Positions 36,980 to 45,815 of a stretch of 60,987 bases of DNA are shown one piece after another. Source of the stretch: Pleionea sp041589565 (lineage in GTDB: Bacteria; Pseudomonadota; Gammaproteobacteria; Enterobacterales; Kangiellaceae); assembly GCA_041589565.1 (NCBI GenBank), contig JBFHVL010000002.1, positions 1 to 60,987 on the forward strand, in the 5' to 3' direction. Numbering within the stretch: the first letter of the stretch is position 1; each line of letters starts with the position of its first letter. Below the pieces are notes generated by a model. It searched no databases. It was not told the DNA's origin and saw only the letters and a program-made list of their open reading frames with translations. Position numbers and translations under genes: made by a program.

Positions 36980-38401
36980 ATGAGTAAAGGTGATATTCAC
37001 GGACAAGTAGTGGTGCTGGGCGCAGGTCCTGGCGGATATTCAGCGGCGTTCCGTGCGGCTGATTTAGGTCAGGACGTGGTGCTGATCGAGAAATATTCTA
37101 CCCTGGGTGGTGTGTGTTTAAACGTGGGCTGTATTCCTTCTAAAGCCCTGCTTCATACTGCCAAAATCATCGATGAAGCTGAGCAAATGTCGGCGCACGG
37201 GGTTAAGTTTGGTAAGCCAAAAATCGATCTCGACAAAATTCGCGAGTACAAAGACAACGTGGTTGGTCAGCTCACTAAAGGTTTGGCGGGTATGGCGAAA
37301 ATGCGAAAAGTTAAAGTGGTTCAAGGAACTGCTAAGTTCGCTTCTGCCAACAGTTTTGAAGTTACTGGTGACGACGGTAAAACGCAAACCGTAACTTTCG
37401 ATAACTGTATTATAGCTGCAGGCTCTCGAGTCGTTCAGCTGCCTTTCCTGCCTGATGATCCTCGAATTATGGATTCTACTGGCGCATTAAAGCTGGAAGA
37501 AGTGCCAAAGAAAATGTTGATCCTCGGTGGCGGTATCATCGGACTTGAGATGGCAACGGTTTATAGCGCACTGGGCTCTTCTATTGATGTGGTTGAAATG
37601 GCCGATCAATTGGTACCTGCGGCTGATAAAGACGTGGTTAAAGTTTTGCAGAAATTTGTATCTAAAAAGTACGACAACATCATGTTGTCCACTAGCGTGA
37701 CCAAAGTTGAAGCTAAGAAAGATGGACTGTATGTCACTTTTGAAGGTAAGAATGCGCCAGATAAGCCTGTTAAATACGATCGTATTTTGTCAGCGGTAGG
37801 GCGTCGTCCAAACGGTGATTTGCTGGATTGTGGCAAAGCAGGCGTTAATGTGGACGATCGAGGCTTCATCGCGGTTGATAAACAGTTGCGTACTAATGTT
37901 CCTCATATTTACGCCATAGGTGACATCGTTGGTCAACCTATGTTGGCGCATAAAGCAGTTCATGAAGCTCACGTTGCAGCAGAAGTGATTGCGGGTAAGA
38001 AGCACTTCTTTGAGCCTCTGTGCATTCCTTCAGTCGCTTACACCGATCCAGAAATTGCCTGGGTGGGTGTGACTGAAAAAGAAGCAAAAGAGAAAGGTAT
38101 GGAAGTAGAAGTGGGTACCTTCCCATGGGCAGCCAGTGGCCGTGCAATTGGCGTTGGTCGCCAAGAAGGTTTCACTAAAACCATCTACGACAAAAAATCG
38201 GGCCGCATTGTCGGTGGCGGAATTGTTGGTGTAAATGCCGGTGAGTTAATTGCTGAAGTTGCGCTAGCGATTGAAATGGGTTGTGATGCTGAAGATCTGG
38301 CTCTTACCATCCATCCGCATCCAACGCTGTCTGAGTCTGTTGGCTTCTCGGCTGAGGTTCTGGAAGGTACTTGTACTGACCTGCCGCCAAAGAGAAAGTA
38401 A
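36980..38401 (+). CDS. lpdA: Dihydrolipoyl dehydrogenase E3
   Basis: FAD flavoprotein that reoxidises the dihydrolipoyl groups of pyruvate and 2-oxoglutarate dehydrogenases with NAD. The 473 residues show the FAD-binding VVLGAGPGGYSAAF, the redox disulfide GGVCLNVGCIPSKALLH, the NAD-binding LGGGIIGLEMATVYS, YAIGDIVGQPMLAHKA and the C-terminal HPHPTLSE with the catalytic His-Glu pair. It follows aceF after a hairpin and ends at a strong terminator. Confidence 0.97.
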   Translation: MSKGDIHGQVVVLGAGPGGYSAAFRAADLGQDVVLIEKYSTLGGVCLNVGCIPSKALLHTAKIIDEAEQMSAHGVKFGKPKIDLDKIREYKDNVVGQLTKGLAGMAKMRKVKVVQGTAKFASANSFEVTGDDGKTQTVTFDNCIIAAGSRVVQLPFLPDDPRIMDSTGALKLEEVPKKMLILGGGIIGLEMATVYSALGSSIDVVEMADQLVPAADKDVVKVLQKFVSKKYDNIMLSTSVTKVEAKKDGLYVTFEGKNAPDKPVKYDRILSAVGRRPNGDLLDCGKAGVNVDDRGFIAVDKQLRTNVPHIYAIGDIVGQPMLAHKAVHEAHVAAEVIAGKKHFFEPLCIPSVAYTDPEIAWVGVTEKEAKEKGMEVEVGTFPWAASGRAIGVGRQEGFTKTIYDKKSGRIVGGGIVGVNAGELIAEVALAIEMGCDAEDLALTIHPHPTLSESVGFSAEVLEGTCTDLPPKRK

Positions 38402-38417
38402 TTTCCGAGAATATTTA

Positions 38418-38455
38418 GACACTAAAAAGGCGCCTATGGGCGCCTTTTTAGTGTC
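38418..38455 (+). terminator. Strong terminator of the aceEF-lpdA operon
   Basis: A perfect 17-bp stem (GACACTAAAAAGGCGCC with its complement) around a 4-base loop; the T-rich right arm provides the U-tract and the structure is nearly symmetrical. Confidence 0.9.
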
Positions 38456-38569
38456 TTACAAGTACCCTTGTTACTCACTTCTACCATATGCCTACTTAAT
38501 CACTGCGCTGACTTGCAAATTGGATAATTCTTTCGATACTTAATAGTAACACTATGAAGAGTCGCGCCC

Positions 38570-41500
38570 TTGGTGAAAAAAGCCTTTTTCCTTCTGTTTC
38601 TCATTAAATTCAGCTTTGCCGCTGAACTCCAACTTATAAAAGAAGAGTTCCGCTTCAATCTGGATACCGTACGTTATCGTTTTGCGCAAATTGAAGGTCA
38701 TAAAGGGCTCGACATAACCAATACAGCAATAATTTCTGATAGACAGGGTTATTTATGGGTTGGGACGCAAGATGGCCTGATTCGTTTAGATGCATACACG
38801 TCTCAACGATTTACCAAGTCAAGCCGCGGGCTTAATGCAATTGCGGGTAATTATGTTAATGCGCTTGCCTATAACCCAGCAGCAAACATCTTGTGGATTG
38901 GTACCTCTTCTGGGTTAAGTAGGCTCGATCTTACTTCAGGTATTTTTGATAATTACTTTAGTAGCAAAGATTCTGATGGCCTTGCTGATGACTTTGTGCA
39001 AAGTTTACTTGTCGACTCCAGTTTAAATGTCTGGGTAGGAACTCGAAATGGTCTAAGTTTGTTTGAAGCGTCCAGCAATCGTATTCAAAATATTACACTT
39101 GAAAATATAGCTTCCTCCAAATCTGGTTGGTCAAGTGTTATGGATATTCAACAGGATCATCTGGGACAATTATGGGTTGCGACTCAAGCCGGAATTCTGG
39201 TTTTGCAGAACAGGCAGGTAGTGAAAAGAATCGAACCATTAAAAGGCGAAGGAGACGCTCGACGCGTGATAACACGAATCGCCATAGAGTCTCCCAAACG
39301 TATTTGGATTGGAACGGAGCAAAATGGCTTGATTGCCTACAATCCGGATGATGATAGCCAGGTAATTTATACCCATGACAATACCGGAGGACGACTACCA
39401 TCGAACTATATTCGAGCATTGATGATGCCTAACGCTTATGAGCTTTGGGTGGGAACCGATGCAGGGCTGAGTGTTTTTCAAAAAGAGAACAATCAATTTT
39501 TATTAATCGATAACAACGAATCCCTTAATGAAAATATTGTTTCTTTATACAAAGATAGTCATGGTATTTATTGGGTAGGCACCTGGTCGAAAGGCTTGCA
39601 TCGTTACAATCCTCACGAAACTCAAATTGGTCGACTCAGTCGTGATGTTTTAAAAAGTCAGGATGAAAGCCTGAAGTCAATCGTTCGTGGAAAAGATGAT
39701 GATATATGGTTTTCCAGTTTTAAAACACTTTATCAACTGCATGTTCGAGAAAATCGAGTTGAAAAATATCATTTGGAACCCATCAACCCAGAGAAGAACA
39801 GGGCGATACCAATTTGGAATCCGAACGATGAAACTTTGTATTTATTGACCAAAGATATCTACGCCATTCAAACTAACAATCAAATTAAGAAGTATGATAT
39901 TCCAACGGAAATACGCGATGTCAGTTGGTATGGAGCAAACTTTGATAGCAAAGGCCAACTTTGGTTACGTTCGCGAACCGTTGGGATTTTTTGTTTGGCT
40001 CCGGATTTAAGTGAAATTTTGCATCATATCCCTGCTACGTTAGCCGGGTTTGGCAAACAGATTGATGAGTCCACCATGGTGTTTGGTACCCAGCAGGGCT
40101 CATATTTTGTCGATATTGATAATTATTCAATTACAACGCACATTCCAGAAAAAGTACCAGGAATGCTTAATGCGAACATTACTGGTTTTACGACTGCTGA
40201 CGATTTTCGAACATGGCTAGGAACGTCTGGAGGGATTCACGAGCTTCTTGGAACAATTCATGAACCACGTTACAAAACCTGGACAACCGAAGATGGATTG
40301 CCGACCGATGTGCTTACTGGACCGCTATTGGACAGGTTGGGTGGGTTATGGTTTCCCAGCACTGACGGGTTAGTTAGGTTCAATCCAAAAACGGAACGCG
40401 TGTCTCACTTTGATACTCAGGCGGGTTCTTTTACTAATTACTACATTGGTCAATATACCAAAGACATTGATGACCGACTTTATTTTCTTGGGCCTTCAGG
40501 TATTTCTGTTGTTGATCAATTGACTATTAATGATGACATCAATACTTACCCCGTGGTTGTGAGTGATATTTTGATAAAAACCTCGAATTCTAAACAGACT
40601 CGAATCATTAACGATGATAATTTCATTTTCCATGGGACGACTGATATAACGCAAAGTCAGCTTAGTTTACCTGCGGAAAATAGAGATTTTACTATTGAAT
40701 TTACAACGACCTATGTTGCCAAGCCGAGTAGTGTTAAATATTACTATCGCTTATCAGGTTTTGATAAAAACTGGAATGAAACCATCTTTGATAACCGGCG
40801 AGCAACCTATACCAATATAGACCCTGGTGAGTACGTTTTTGAAGTATTTAGCAAAAGTGAATACGGGTTGGAGAGTGATATAGTTCAGCTAAGAATTAAA
40901 CTACAACCTTATTTTTATGAAACATGGTGGTTTAGGTTATTGTCTGCATTAGCGTTGGCTTTAATTGGATTCGCATTATATCGGTATCGTGTATATAAAA
41001 TTCAGCAATATAATTTATTGCTGGAAAAACAAGTCGAGCAACGTACCAGAGATATTCACACACTGGCCGATATCGGACGCGATATTACATCGCTGCTTGA
41101 AATTCATGAGTTATCTGAGCACTTATATGAGCATATTAATCGCTCACTCGATGCAACTGTATTAGGGATTGGTATTTATCAACCGATAAAGCAAAGAATC
41201 AAGTTTGAACGCTCCTACGAAAAAGGAGACCCTCTACCCAGTTATTACAAGCCGATGGAACCTAAAAGCGAATTGTCGGCCTGGTGTATTCATCATGGTA
41301 AAGAAATCGTTTTAAATACCTTTAAAGATCGTTATCGTGTACTGGAAAATGAAACGGAAACACCTATTGGTGAGCGTATGGAAACGGTAGTTTATATCCC
41401 GATTATTTCTCGCAATAGAAATAAGTTAGGATGTATGACCATTCAGTCTTCTAAACCTTTTGCCTATAGCAAGGATGATCTAGAGTTTATTCGGACAATA

Positions 41501-42091
41501 GCAAACTACACCAGCATCGCGCTTGATAATACGATAGCTCATCATGAGCTAAAGCGAGCTTCTTATACTGACTATTTAACTTCATTGCCTAATCGACGCT
41601 CCTTTTTGGAGAGCGCGAAATACCAGACCAAAGTTGATGCTCGCTCAAAACAACCGCTTACTTTTGCAATATGTGACATTGACCATTTTAAACATTTTAA
41701 TGACACTTATGGTCATGATGGCGGTGATTATGTATTGCAACGTGTTGCCAAGGTGTTCAAAGAAAACATAAGAGAGCAGGATATAGTTGCGCGATGGGGT
41801 GGCGAAGAGTTTGTGTTTATGCTGCCCAATACCAGCGAGGCGGGTGCTACAATTGCTTTAAATAAGATTAGACAAACACTTGAGCAAACCAAATTTGAGT
41901 TTAAAGGACACGATGTGCATATAACAGCTACTTTCGGTATTTGTGGTTTTAGTGGTAATCATACGGTTGAAGAGCTCATCGATTTAGCCGATAGTGCGCT
42001 CTATTCAGGAAAAGCCGCCGGAAGAAATCAAGTTCAAGTATTTGACCAAAAGCTCATTGTTGAATCGCAGCATAAACCAGTTGATAGTTAA
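38570..42091 (+). CDS. Periplasmic beta-propeller sensor with GAF and diguanylate cyclase (GGDEF) domains
   Basis: A 1173-residue hybrid receptor. In order: a signal peptide (KKAFFLLFLIKFSFA, to about residue 17), a large periplasmic propeller with repeated two-component-regulator propeller motifs (WVGTQDGLIRLD, WIGTSSGLSRLD, WVGTRNGLSLFE, WVATQAGILVL, WIGTEQNGLIAYN), a Y_Y_Y domain near 707-783, one membrane helix near 787-808, a GAF domain near 834-990 and a GGDEF domain near 1000-1160. The active motif GGEEF is at 1077-1081 with an RxxD inhibitory site (REQD) five residues before it, so cyclic-di-GMP synthesis with product feedback is predicted. The start is TTG 38570 or GTG 38573; no in-frame ATG exists. 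The usual histidine kinase of this receptor class is replaced here by GAF-GGDEF. Confidence 0.85.
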   Translation: MVKKAFFLLFLIKFSFAAELQLIKEEFRFNLDTVRYRFAQIEGHKGLDITNTAIISDRQGYLWVGTQDGLIRLDAYTSQRFTKSSRGLNAIAGNYVNALAYNPAANILWIGTSSGLSRLDLTSGIFDNYFSSKDSDGLADDFVQSLLVDSSLNVWVGTRNGLSLFEASSNRIQNITLENIASSKSGWSSVMDIQQDHLGQLWVATQAGILVLQNRQVVKRIEPLKGEGDARRVITRIAIESPKRIWIGTEQNGLIAYNPDDDSQVIYTHDNTGGRLPSNYIRALMMPNAYELWVGTDAGLSVFQKENNQFLLIDNNESLNENIVSLYKDSHGIYWVGTWSKGLHRYNPHETQIGRLSRDVLKSQDESLKSIVRGKDDDIWFSSFKTLYQLHVRENRVEKYHLEPINPEKNRAIPIWNPNDETLYLLTKDIYAIQTNNQIKKYDIPTEIRDVSWYGANFDSKGQLWLRSRTVGIFCLAPDLSEILHHIPATLAGFGKQIDESTMVFGTQQGSYFVDIDNYSITTHIPEKVPGMLNANITGFTTADDFRTWLGTSGGIHELLGTIHEPRYKTWTTEDGLPTDVLTGPLLDRLGGLWFPSTDGLVRFNPKTERVSHFDTQAGSFTNYYIGQYTKDIDDRLYFLGPSGISVVDQLTINDDINTYPVVVSDILIKTSNSKQTRIINDDNFIFHGTTDITQSQLSLPAENRDFTIEFTTTYVAKPSSVKYYYRLSGFDKNWNETIFDNRRATYTNIDPGEYVFEVFSKSEYGLESDIVQLRIKLQPYFYETWWFRLLSALALALIGFALYRYRVYKIQQYNLLLEKQVEQRTRDIHTLADIGRDITSLLEIHELSEHLYEHINRSLDATVLGIGIYQPIKQRIKFERSYEKGDPLPSYYKPMEPKSELSAWCIHHGKEIVLNTFKDRYRVLENETETPIGERMETVVYIPIISRNRNKLGCMTIQSSKPFAYSKDDLEFIRTIANYTSIALDNTIAHHELKRASYTDYLTSLPNRRSFLESAKYQTKVDARSKQPLTFAICDIDHFKHFNDTYGHDGGDYVLQRVAKVFKENIREQDIVARWGGEEFVFMLPNTSEAGATIALNKIRQTLEQTKFEFKGHDVHITATFGICGFSGNHTVEELIDLADSALYSGKAAGRNQVQVFDQKLIVESQHKPVDS

Positions 42092-42178
42092 CAGTTTGTG
42101 ATGAACATCACGGCTTCCATTTTAGTTTTTGAAAGCGCAAAGCTGCATTTTTAGTTATTATGATGTCATCACCAACTA

Positions 42179-42202
42179 GATTATATGCAAACTCATATAA
42201 TC
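42179..42202. promoter_or_regulatory. Palindromic operator-like site before the HDOD-SpoIIE gene
   Basis: A perfect 9-bp inverted repeat, GATTATATG and CATATAATC, around a 6-base spacer, ends 16 bases before the ATG of the next gene. The size and symmetry resemble a dimeric repressor site, or it could form a hairpin that covers the start. Confidence 0.5.
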
Positions 42203-42218
42203 AGGTCGTTAATTGAGT

Positions 42219-43889
42219 ATGAGCACTTTTTACCGTGAAGTAAGTCCCAATGACATACCAATCCCCGATGATATCAATATTCGTATCATTGAGGCCTGCA
42301 CTCAAGAGCATATCGAAGTTGATGAGCTAACGCACTTGATCGTAGCCAACCCGGCGATTTCTGTACAATTGCTCAGTCTGGTAAATTCACCTTATTATGG
42401 CTTTGCCCAAAACATCTCTACTGTTTCTCATGCTGTTGTCGCCATAGGTCTGGACGGTGTTAAAAACCTAACGCTGTGCATGGCTATTCGAGAGTCCTTC
42501 AACTCTATTGAGCTTAAGGACATCGATATTCAATTGTTTTGGAAGTTATCGACCTATCGAGCCGTTGCCTGCCAGCTTTGGCTTGAAATACTCGAACGAG
42601 AAAAGGGGGGGCAACAACATGCATCCTTAGCCTTTACTCTTGGCTTACTGGCGGATATCGGATTGTTGATCATGTTTTTGCTTGAGCCCGATAAAAACGA
42701 TAGGTGGGATTTGCTCTTGATTAACGGTCCAGAAACTCGCTTAGCCATGGAGAAAGAAGTTTTTGGCACTACTCACTGTGAAGTCGGCGTTCAGCTTGTA
42801 CAGCAGTGGAATTTACCGGATGATTTTATTGCTCCCATTAAAAACCATCATAACGACAGTATTCATGATCCGCTCACAAAAGCATTGCAGCTGGCCGACT
42901 GGAGTGTGGCTTTGCTGTATGGCTCCGAGCAGCCTTACGCTTTAACTCGATTTAGAGAACTGGATGTCTTACAGGAACCAGGAGAGTTTGAATCCTTTAT
43001 TCAAATTTTCAATGAAAGAATCGCCGATATTGCTGATGCAATGAGTTTAACCAAGGTACAAACCATTGATCTTAACGAGCTCTACCAAAATGCTAACTTG
43101 AAGCTCGCACAAGATAACATAAGTTATCAGGATCTAACGTGGCGACTACAAACAGCGTTAAAAGAGCGAGATGAATATGCTAAAAAGCTGACCCATGAAT
43201 TAGCAATCGCTCGTGAAATTCAGCAAAGTTTGCAGTCAGATACTTCGTATCGGGAGCATGTGGCTGCTATCAATATACCAGCCAAAACTTTGTCCGGTGA
43301 CTTTTTTGATTATTATGAGCATGATAATGGGATAATTACTTTTTGTTTAGGTGATGTATCAGGTAAAGGAACTCATGCGGCATTAGTAATGGCAAAGACC
43401 GTTTCCCTCTATCGATGCTTGAGCAAAGTTGAAGATAACCTAAAAACAATTGTTCGATTAATTAATGATGAAATATTTGAGACATCGATTCGAGGAATGT
43501 TTGTTACTTTCTGTGCTGGTCGAGTCAATTTAAATGAAAAAACTCTGGAAATACTAAATGCGGGACACATTCCACCCTTGAAAATAGGCGGTAGTACAAT
43601 CAAGCAAATTGAAGCTCAAGGTCCACCGCTTGGAGTACTCGAAGGATTTGAGTATGAATCTGAGATATTACCCTTTGATAATCACAGGCTCTATCTATAT
43701 ACCGATGGTATTACTGAAGCTCGACGCGATAATGGTGAAGAGCTAGGTGCCAAAGAATTTGTAAAATGGATTGTTGATTCCAAACACCTGCCGCTTAAAG
43801 AGCAAATGGAGTGGCTAAGGGATAAATTTGAAACGGACATTAATAATTGGGAAGATGATTTGACTCTTATGATGTTGAGTAGTGGTTAA
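42219..43889 (+). CDS. HDOD domain and SpoIIE/RsbU-type PP2C serine phosphatase protein
   Basis: A 556-residue signalling protein from ATG 42219 (a TTG two codons upstream is possible). Residues about 10-220 form an HDOD domain (LIVANPAISVQLLSLVNSP, HAVVAIGLDGVKNL, HHNDSIHDPLTKALQLADW). A helical linker with LAIAREIQQSLQS leads to a SpoIIE-type phosphatase domain near 325-556. Its metal-binding Asp motifs are intact: GDFFDYYE, LGDVSGKGTHAALVMAK, YTDGITEARRDNGE and EDDLTLMML. There is no receiver domain. Such phosphatases usually act on anti-sigma antagonist proteins; none is nearby. It follows the propeller-GGDEF gene by 127 bases. Confidence 0.85.
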   Translation: MSTFYREVSPNDIPIPDDINIRIIEACTQEHIEVDELTHLIVANPAISVQLLSLVNSPYYGFAQNISTVSHAVVAIGLDGVKNLTLCMAIRESFNSIELKDIDIQLFWKLSTYRAVACQLWLEILEREKGGQQHASLAFTLGLLADIGLLIMFLLEPDKNDRWDLLLINGPETRLAMEKEVFGTTHCEVGVQLVQQWNLPDDFIAPIKNHHNDSIHDPLTKALQLADWSVALLYGSEQPYALTRFRELDVLQEPGEFESFIQIFNERIADIADAMSLTKVQTIDLNELYQNANLKLAQDNISYQDLTWRLQTALKERDEYAKKLTHELAIAREIQQSLQSDTSYREHVAAINIPAKTLSGDFFDYYEHDNGIITFCLGDVSGKGTHAALVMAKTVSLYRCLSKVEDNLKTIVRLINDEIFETSIRGMFVTFCAGRVNLNEKTLEILNAGHIPPLKIGGSTIKQIEAQGPPLGVLEGFEYESEILPFDNHRLYLYTDGITEARRDNGEELGAKEFVKWIVDSKHLPLKEQMEWLRDKFETDINNWEDDLTLMMLSSG

Positions 43890-44016
43890 CATCTGATGTA
43901 ATCTACCTCAAGTTAGAAACAACTTTTTGTTAGTTAGAGATGAAAGTGCGAAACATTGCCTCTTCAATCAATTGTATTTAAAGCTACATTTCTTAGTTTA
44001 ATCTGGGTGAAGTGAT

Positions 44017-44436
44017 ATGTGCAAAAAATTAATGTTGGTAATCGTCATTCTACTATCGGGATGTAGTACATATTTAAGCAAAATTGACTATCCAACATCC
44101 CAGGTGGGGCATCCTTATTCGGGCGTATCAATGAACTTAGGTAGTTTTTGCAATATGCCTGATATGTATGACAATGATTCAGAAAGTGGGGATGTTGCAG
44201 CTAGTATTATAGCAACTCCTTTTGTTGTTGCTTTTGGGGTCGCTGATTTGGTACTTTCCGTGGTGTTTGATACATTGTTTTTGCCTGTGGATTTGATTAG
44301 CGAACCTGAAAATAAAAGGTTAACCATAAGTGAAGATTGTAGTTATCCCAGAAACTTCCCTAACAACTATGAAGGGAATCTGGAACGAGAAAGTTATCAA
44401 TCGAGCAAGGGCATTCAAAGCAATCAGGATAAGTAA
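44017..44436 (+). CDS. YceK-like small outer lipoprotein
   Basis: A 139-residue lipoprotein with signal MCKKLMLVIVILLSGC, lipobox LSGC and mature Cys16. The core YSGVSMNL and ADLVLSVVFDTLFLPVDLI resembles the E. coli YceK/YidQ family (YPGV, then SLVFDTLLLPIDI). An insertion after the first motif and a polar C-terminal tail make it longer than YceK. Function unknown. The gene stands alone between the phosphatase gene and the EamA gene. Confidence 0.7.
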   Translation: MCKKLMLVIVILLSGCSTYLSKIDYPTSQVGHPYSGVSMNLGSFCNMPDMYDNDSESGDVAASIIATPFVVAFGVADLVLSVVFDTLFLPVDLISEPENKRLTISEDCSYPRNFPNNYEGNLERESYQSSKGIQSNQDK

Positions 44437-44639
44437 TTGCAGTTTGAAGATATTACCGACTATTTGTGTGCATTAGCGAACAGCCAACATTTCTACGCTA
44501 ACTAAAAGACAAAAGACAAGAGTTATAAAGGTTCATGAATCTGTAAATAGTTGACTTGAGTCTATGGATTCTGCGATTAAATTGCTAAATGATAGCCCCG
44601 ATAAAGTCATATTTAGTTTTTAATCAGTTTGAAAAAATG

Positions 44640-44673
44640 ATGGGTTGCGCTATCGCTTAACCCATCCTACAAA
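44640..44673. repeat. REP-like hairpin between convergent genes
   Basis: ATGGGTT and AACCCAT flank a short GCGCTATCGC core, followed by CCTACAAA. On the - strand it reads GTAGGATGGGTTAAGCG, close to an intergenic hairpin motif that I recall as dispersed in many proteobacterial genomes. It lies after the lipoprotein gene and 21-54 bases beyond the EamA stop, where it can serve as 3' hairpin. Only one copy is in this window. Confidence 0.5.
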
Positions 44674-44693
44674 TGAAATTCTAAACACTTTGG

Positions 44694-45656
44694 TTATGTT
44701 GATTTCTGCTCTTCAACTGCTCCCACTGTTACCGCCACTTTCTTTTTACTCAGTGCAGTAATTCCAGAGCCCACTACAACCAGTAATGCACCAGCAATAC
44801 TGAGGGTGTTTAAGGGCTCGGGCTCAATATAACTGGGGAATAGCCAGTTAGTGATTTGCATAAATAATAACGTCAGTAACGGAGTAATGGCCAGAGTAGC
44901 GCTGACTCGGGAGGCTTCCCAATGATCCAATGCTTCAGCAAAGGCACCATAGGCGACTAAGGTATTCGCTCCACAGAAAATTAACAGCGCCCAACCCAGG
45001 GTATCCAGTTCCATGACAACGGTTGGTTCTGAGCCGGGTAAAAAAGCAATTGCCCCCATCACATACACCATGATCATAATTTCTTCCGAAGGGTAATGCT
45101 TTAGCATTTGTTTTTGTGCCAGGGCGTAGGCCGCCCAAAGCACGCCAGCAATGAAGACTAGAAAAATTCCCCAGCTGTATTCACTATCGGCGGTAATAAA
45201 CTCATCAAAGCGTTGATTAAAAAATAATGCCAGTCCTATACAGAAGGTGATCAGTCCTAGCCATTGTTTGGTACTAAAGCTTTCCTTAAACAGAATCAAT
45301 CCGCCAATCAACAATAGCATGGGTGCAGACTGGATCATAACCTGAGCACCACCTGGCGTTGTCAGTTCCAACCCGAACATGTACATAATGTAATTGCCCA
45401 ACAAACCGGCAATAACCACTACCGCAAGGAGGAGCAGCGACTTACTTTTCATTTTACGCAAGTCGGGGAGTCGGTTTTTCCAGTAGAGAAAACCGCCCAA
45501 TACCAAAGTGGCAATGACAAAGCGCAGCCAGGTGATGGTGACTGCATCAGTGTATTTAAGTAGCCCCTTCAAGGCGATAGGGAGCAGTCCCCAGAGTACT
45601 GCGGTGACAAGCGATAAAAACAACCCAAATTGCCAACGGCCTGAAGTAGTGTGCAT
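44694..45656 (-). CDS. EamA-family (DMT superfamily) transporter
   Basis: Ten predicted membrane helices in two EamA repeats, ending in a short charged tail. I place the start at ATG 45656 (MHTTSGRWQFGLFLSL), just before helix 1, giving 320 residues; an upstream ATG at 45761 would add 35 residues without family character. Motifs include LWGLLPIALKGLL, the end of repeat one (LGLITFCIGLALFF) and ANTLVAYGAFAEALDHWEAS. It probably exports a small metabolite, but the substrate cannot be told from sequence. It is divergent from the Bax-like gene. Confidence 0.85.
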   Translation of the reverse strand: MHTTSGRWQFGLFLSLVTAVLWGLLPIALKGLLKYTDAVTITWLRFVIATLVLGGFLYWKNRLPDLRKMKSKSLLLLAVVVIAGLLGNYIMYMFGLELTTPGGAQVMIQSAPMLLLIGGLILFKESFSTKQWLGLITFCIGLALFFNQRFDEFITADSEYSWGIFLVFIAGVLWAAYALAQKQMLKHYPSEEIMIMVYVMGAIAFLPGSEPTVVMELDTLGWALLIFCGANTLVAYGAFAEALDHWEASRVSATLAITPLLTLLFMQITNWLFPSYIEPEPLNTLSIAGALLVVVGSGITALSKKKVAVTVGAVEEQKST

Positions 45657-45815
45657 TAGCTTAACTAACTTAGTTGTAAAGTCGGCGATTATGGATAAAT
45701 TCAGCGGGAAAAGCCAGAGTTGTACAAGATCCAGTAGTGATGTGAAGAGTTTTACTGCCATCTCATTTATGATATGGTTCGGCAAAAATCAGTTCAGCGG
45801 TAATTTCTCTTAAAT

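Noticed and set aside
45657..45785. Longer N-terminus for the EamA transporter
   Set aside because: The extra residues are not family-like and no good ribosome site was found; the ATG at 45656 is just before helix 1.
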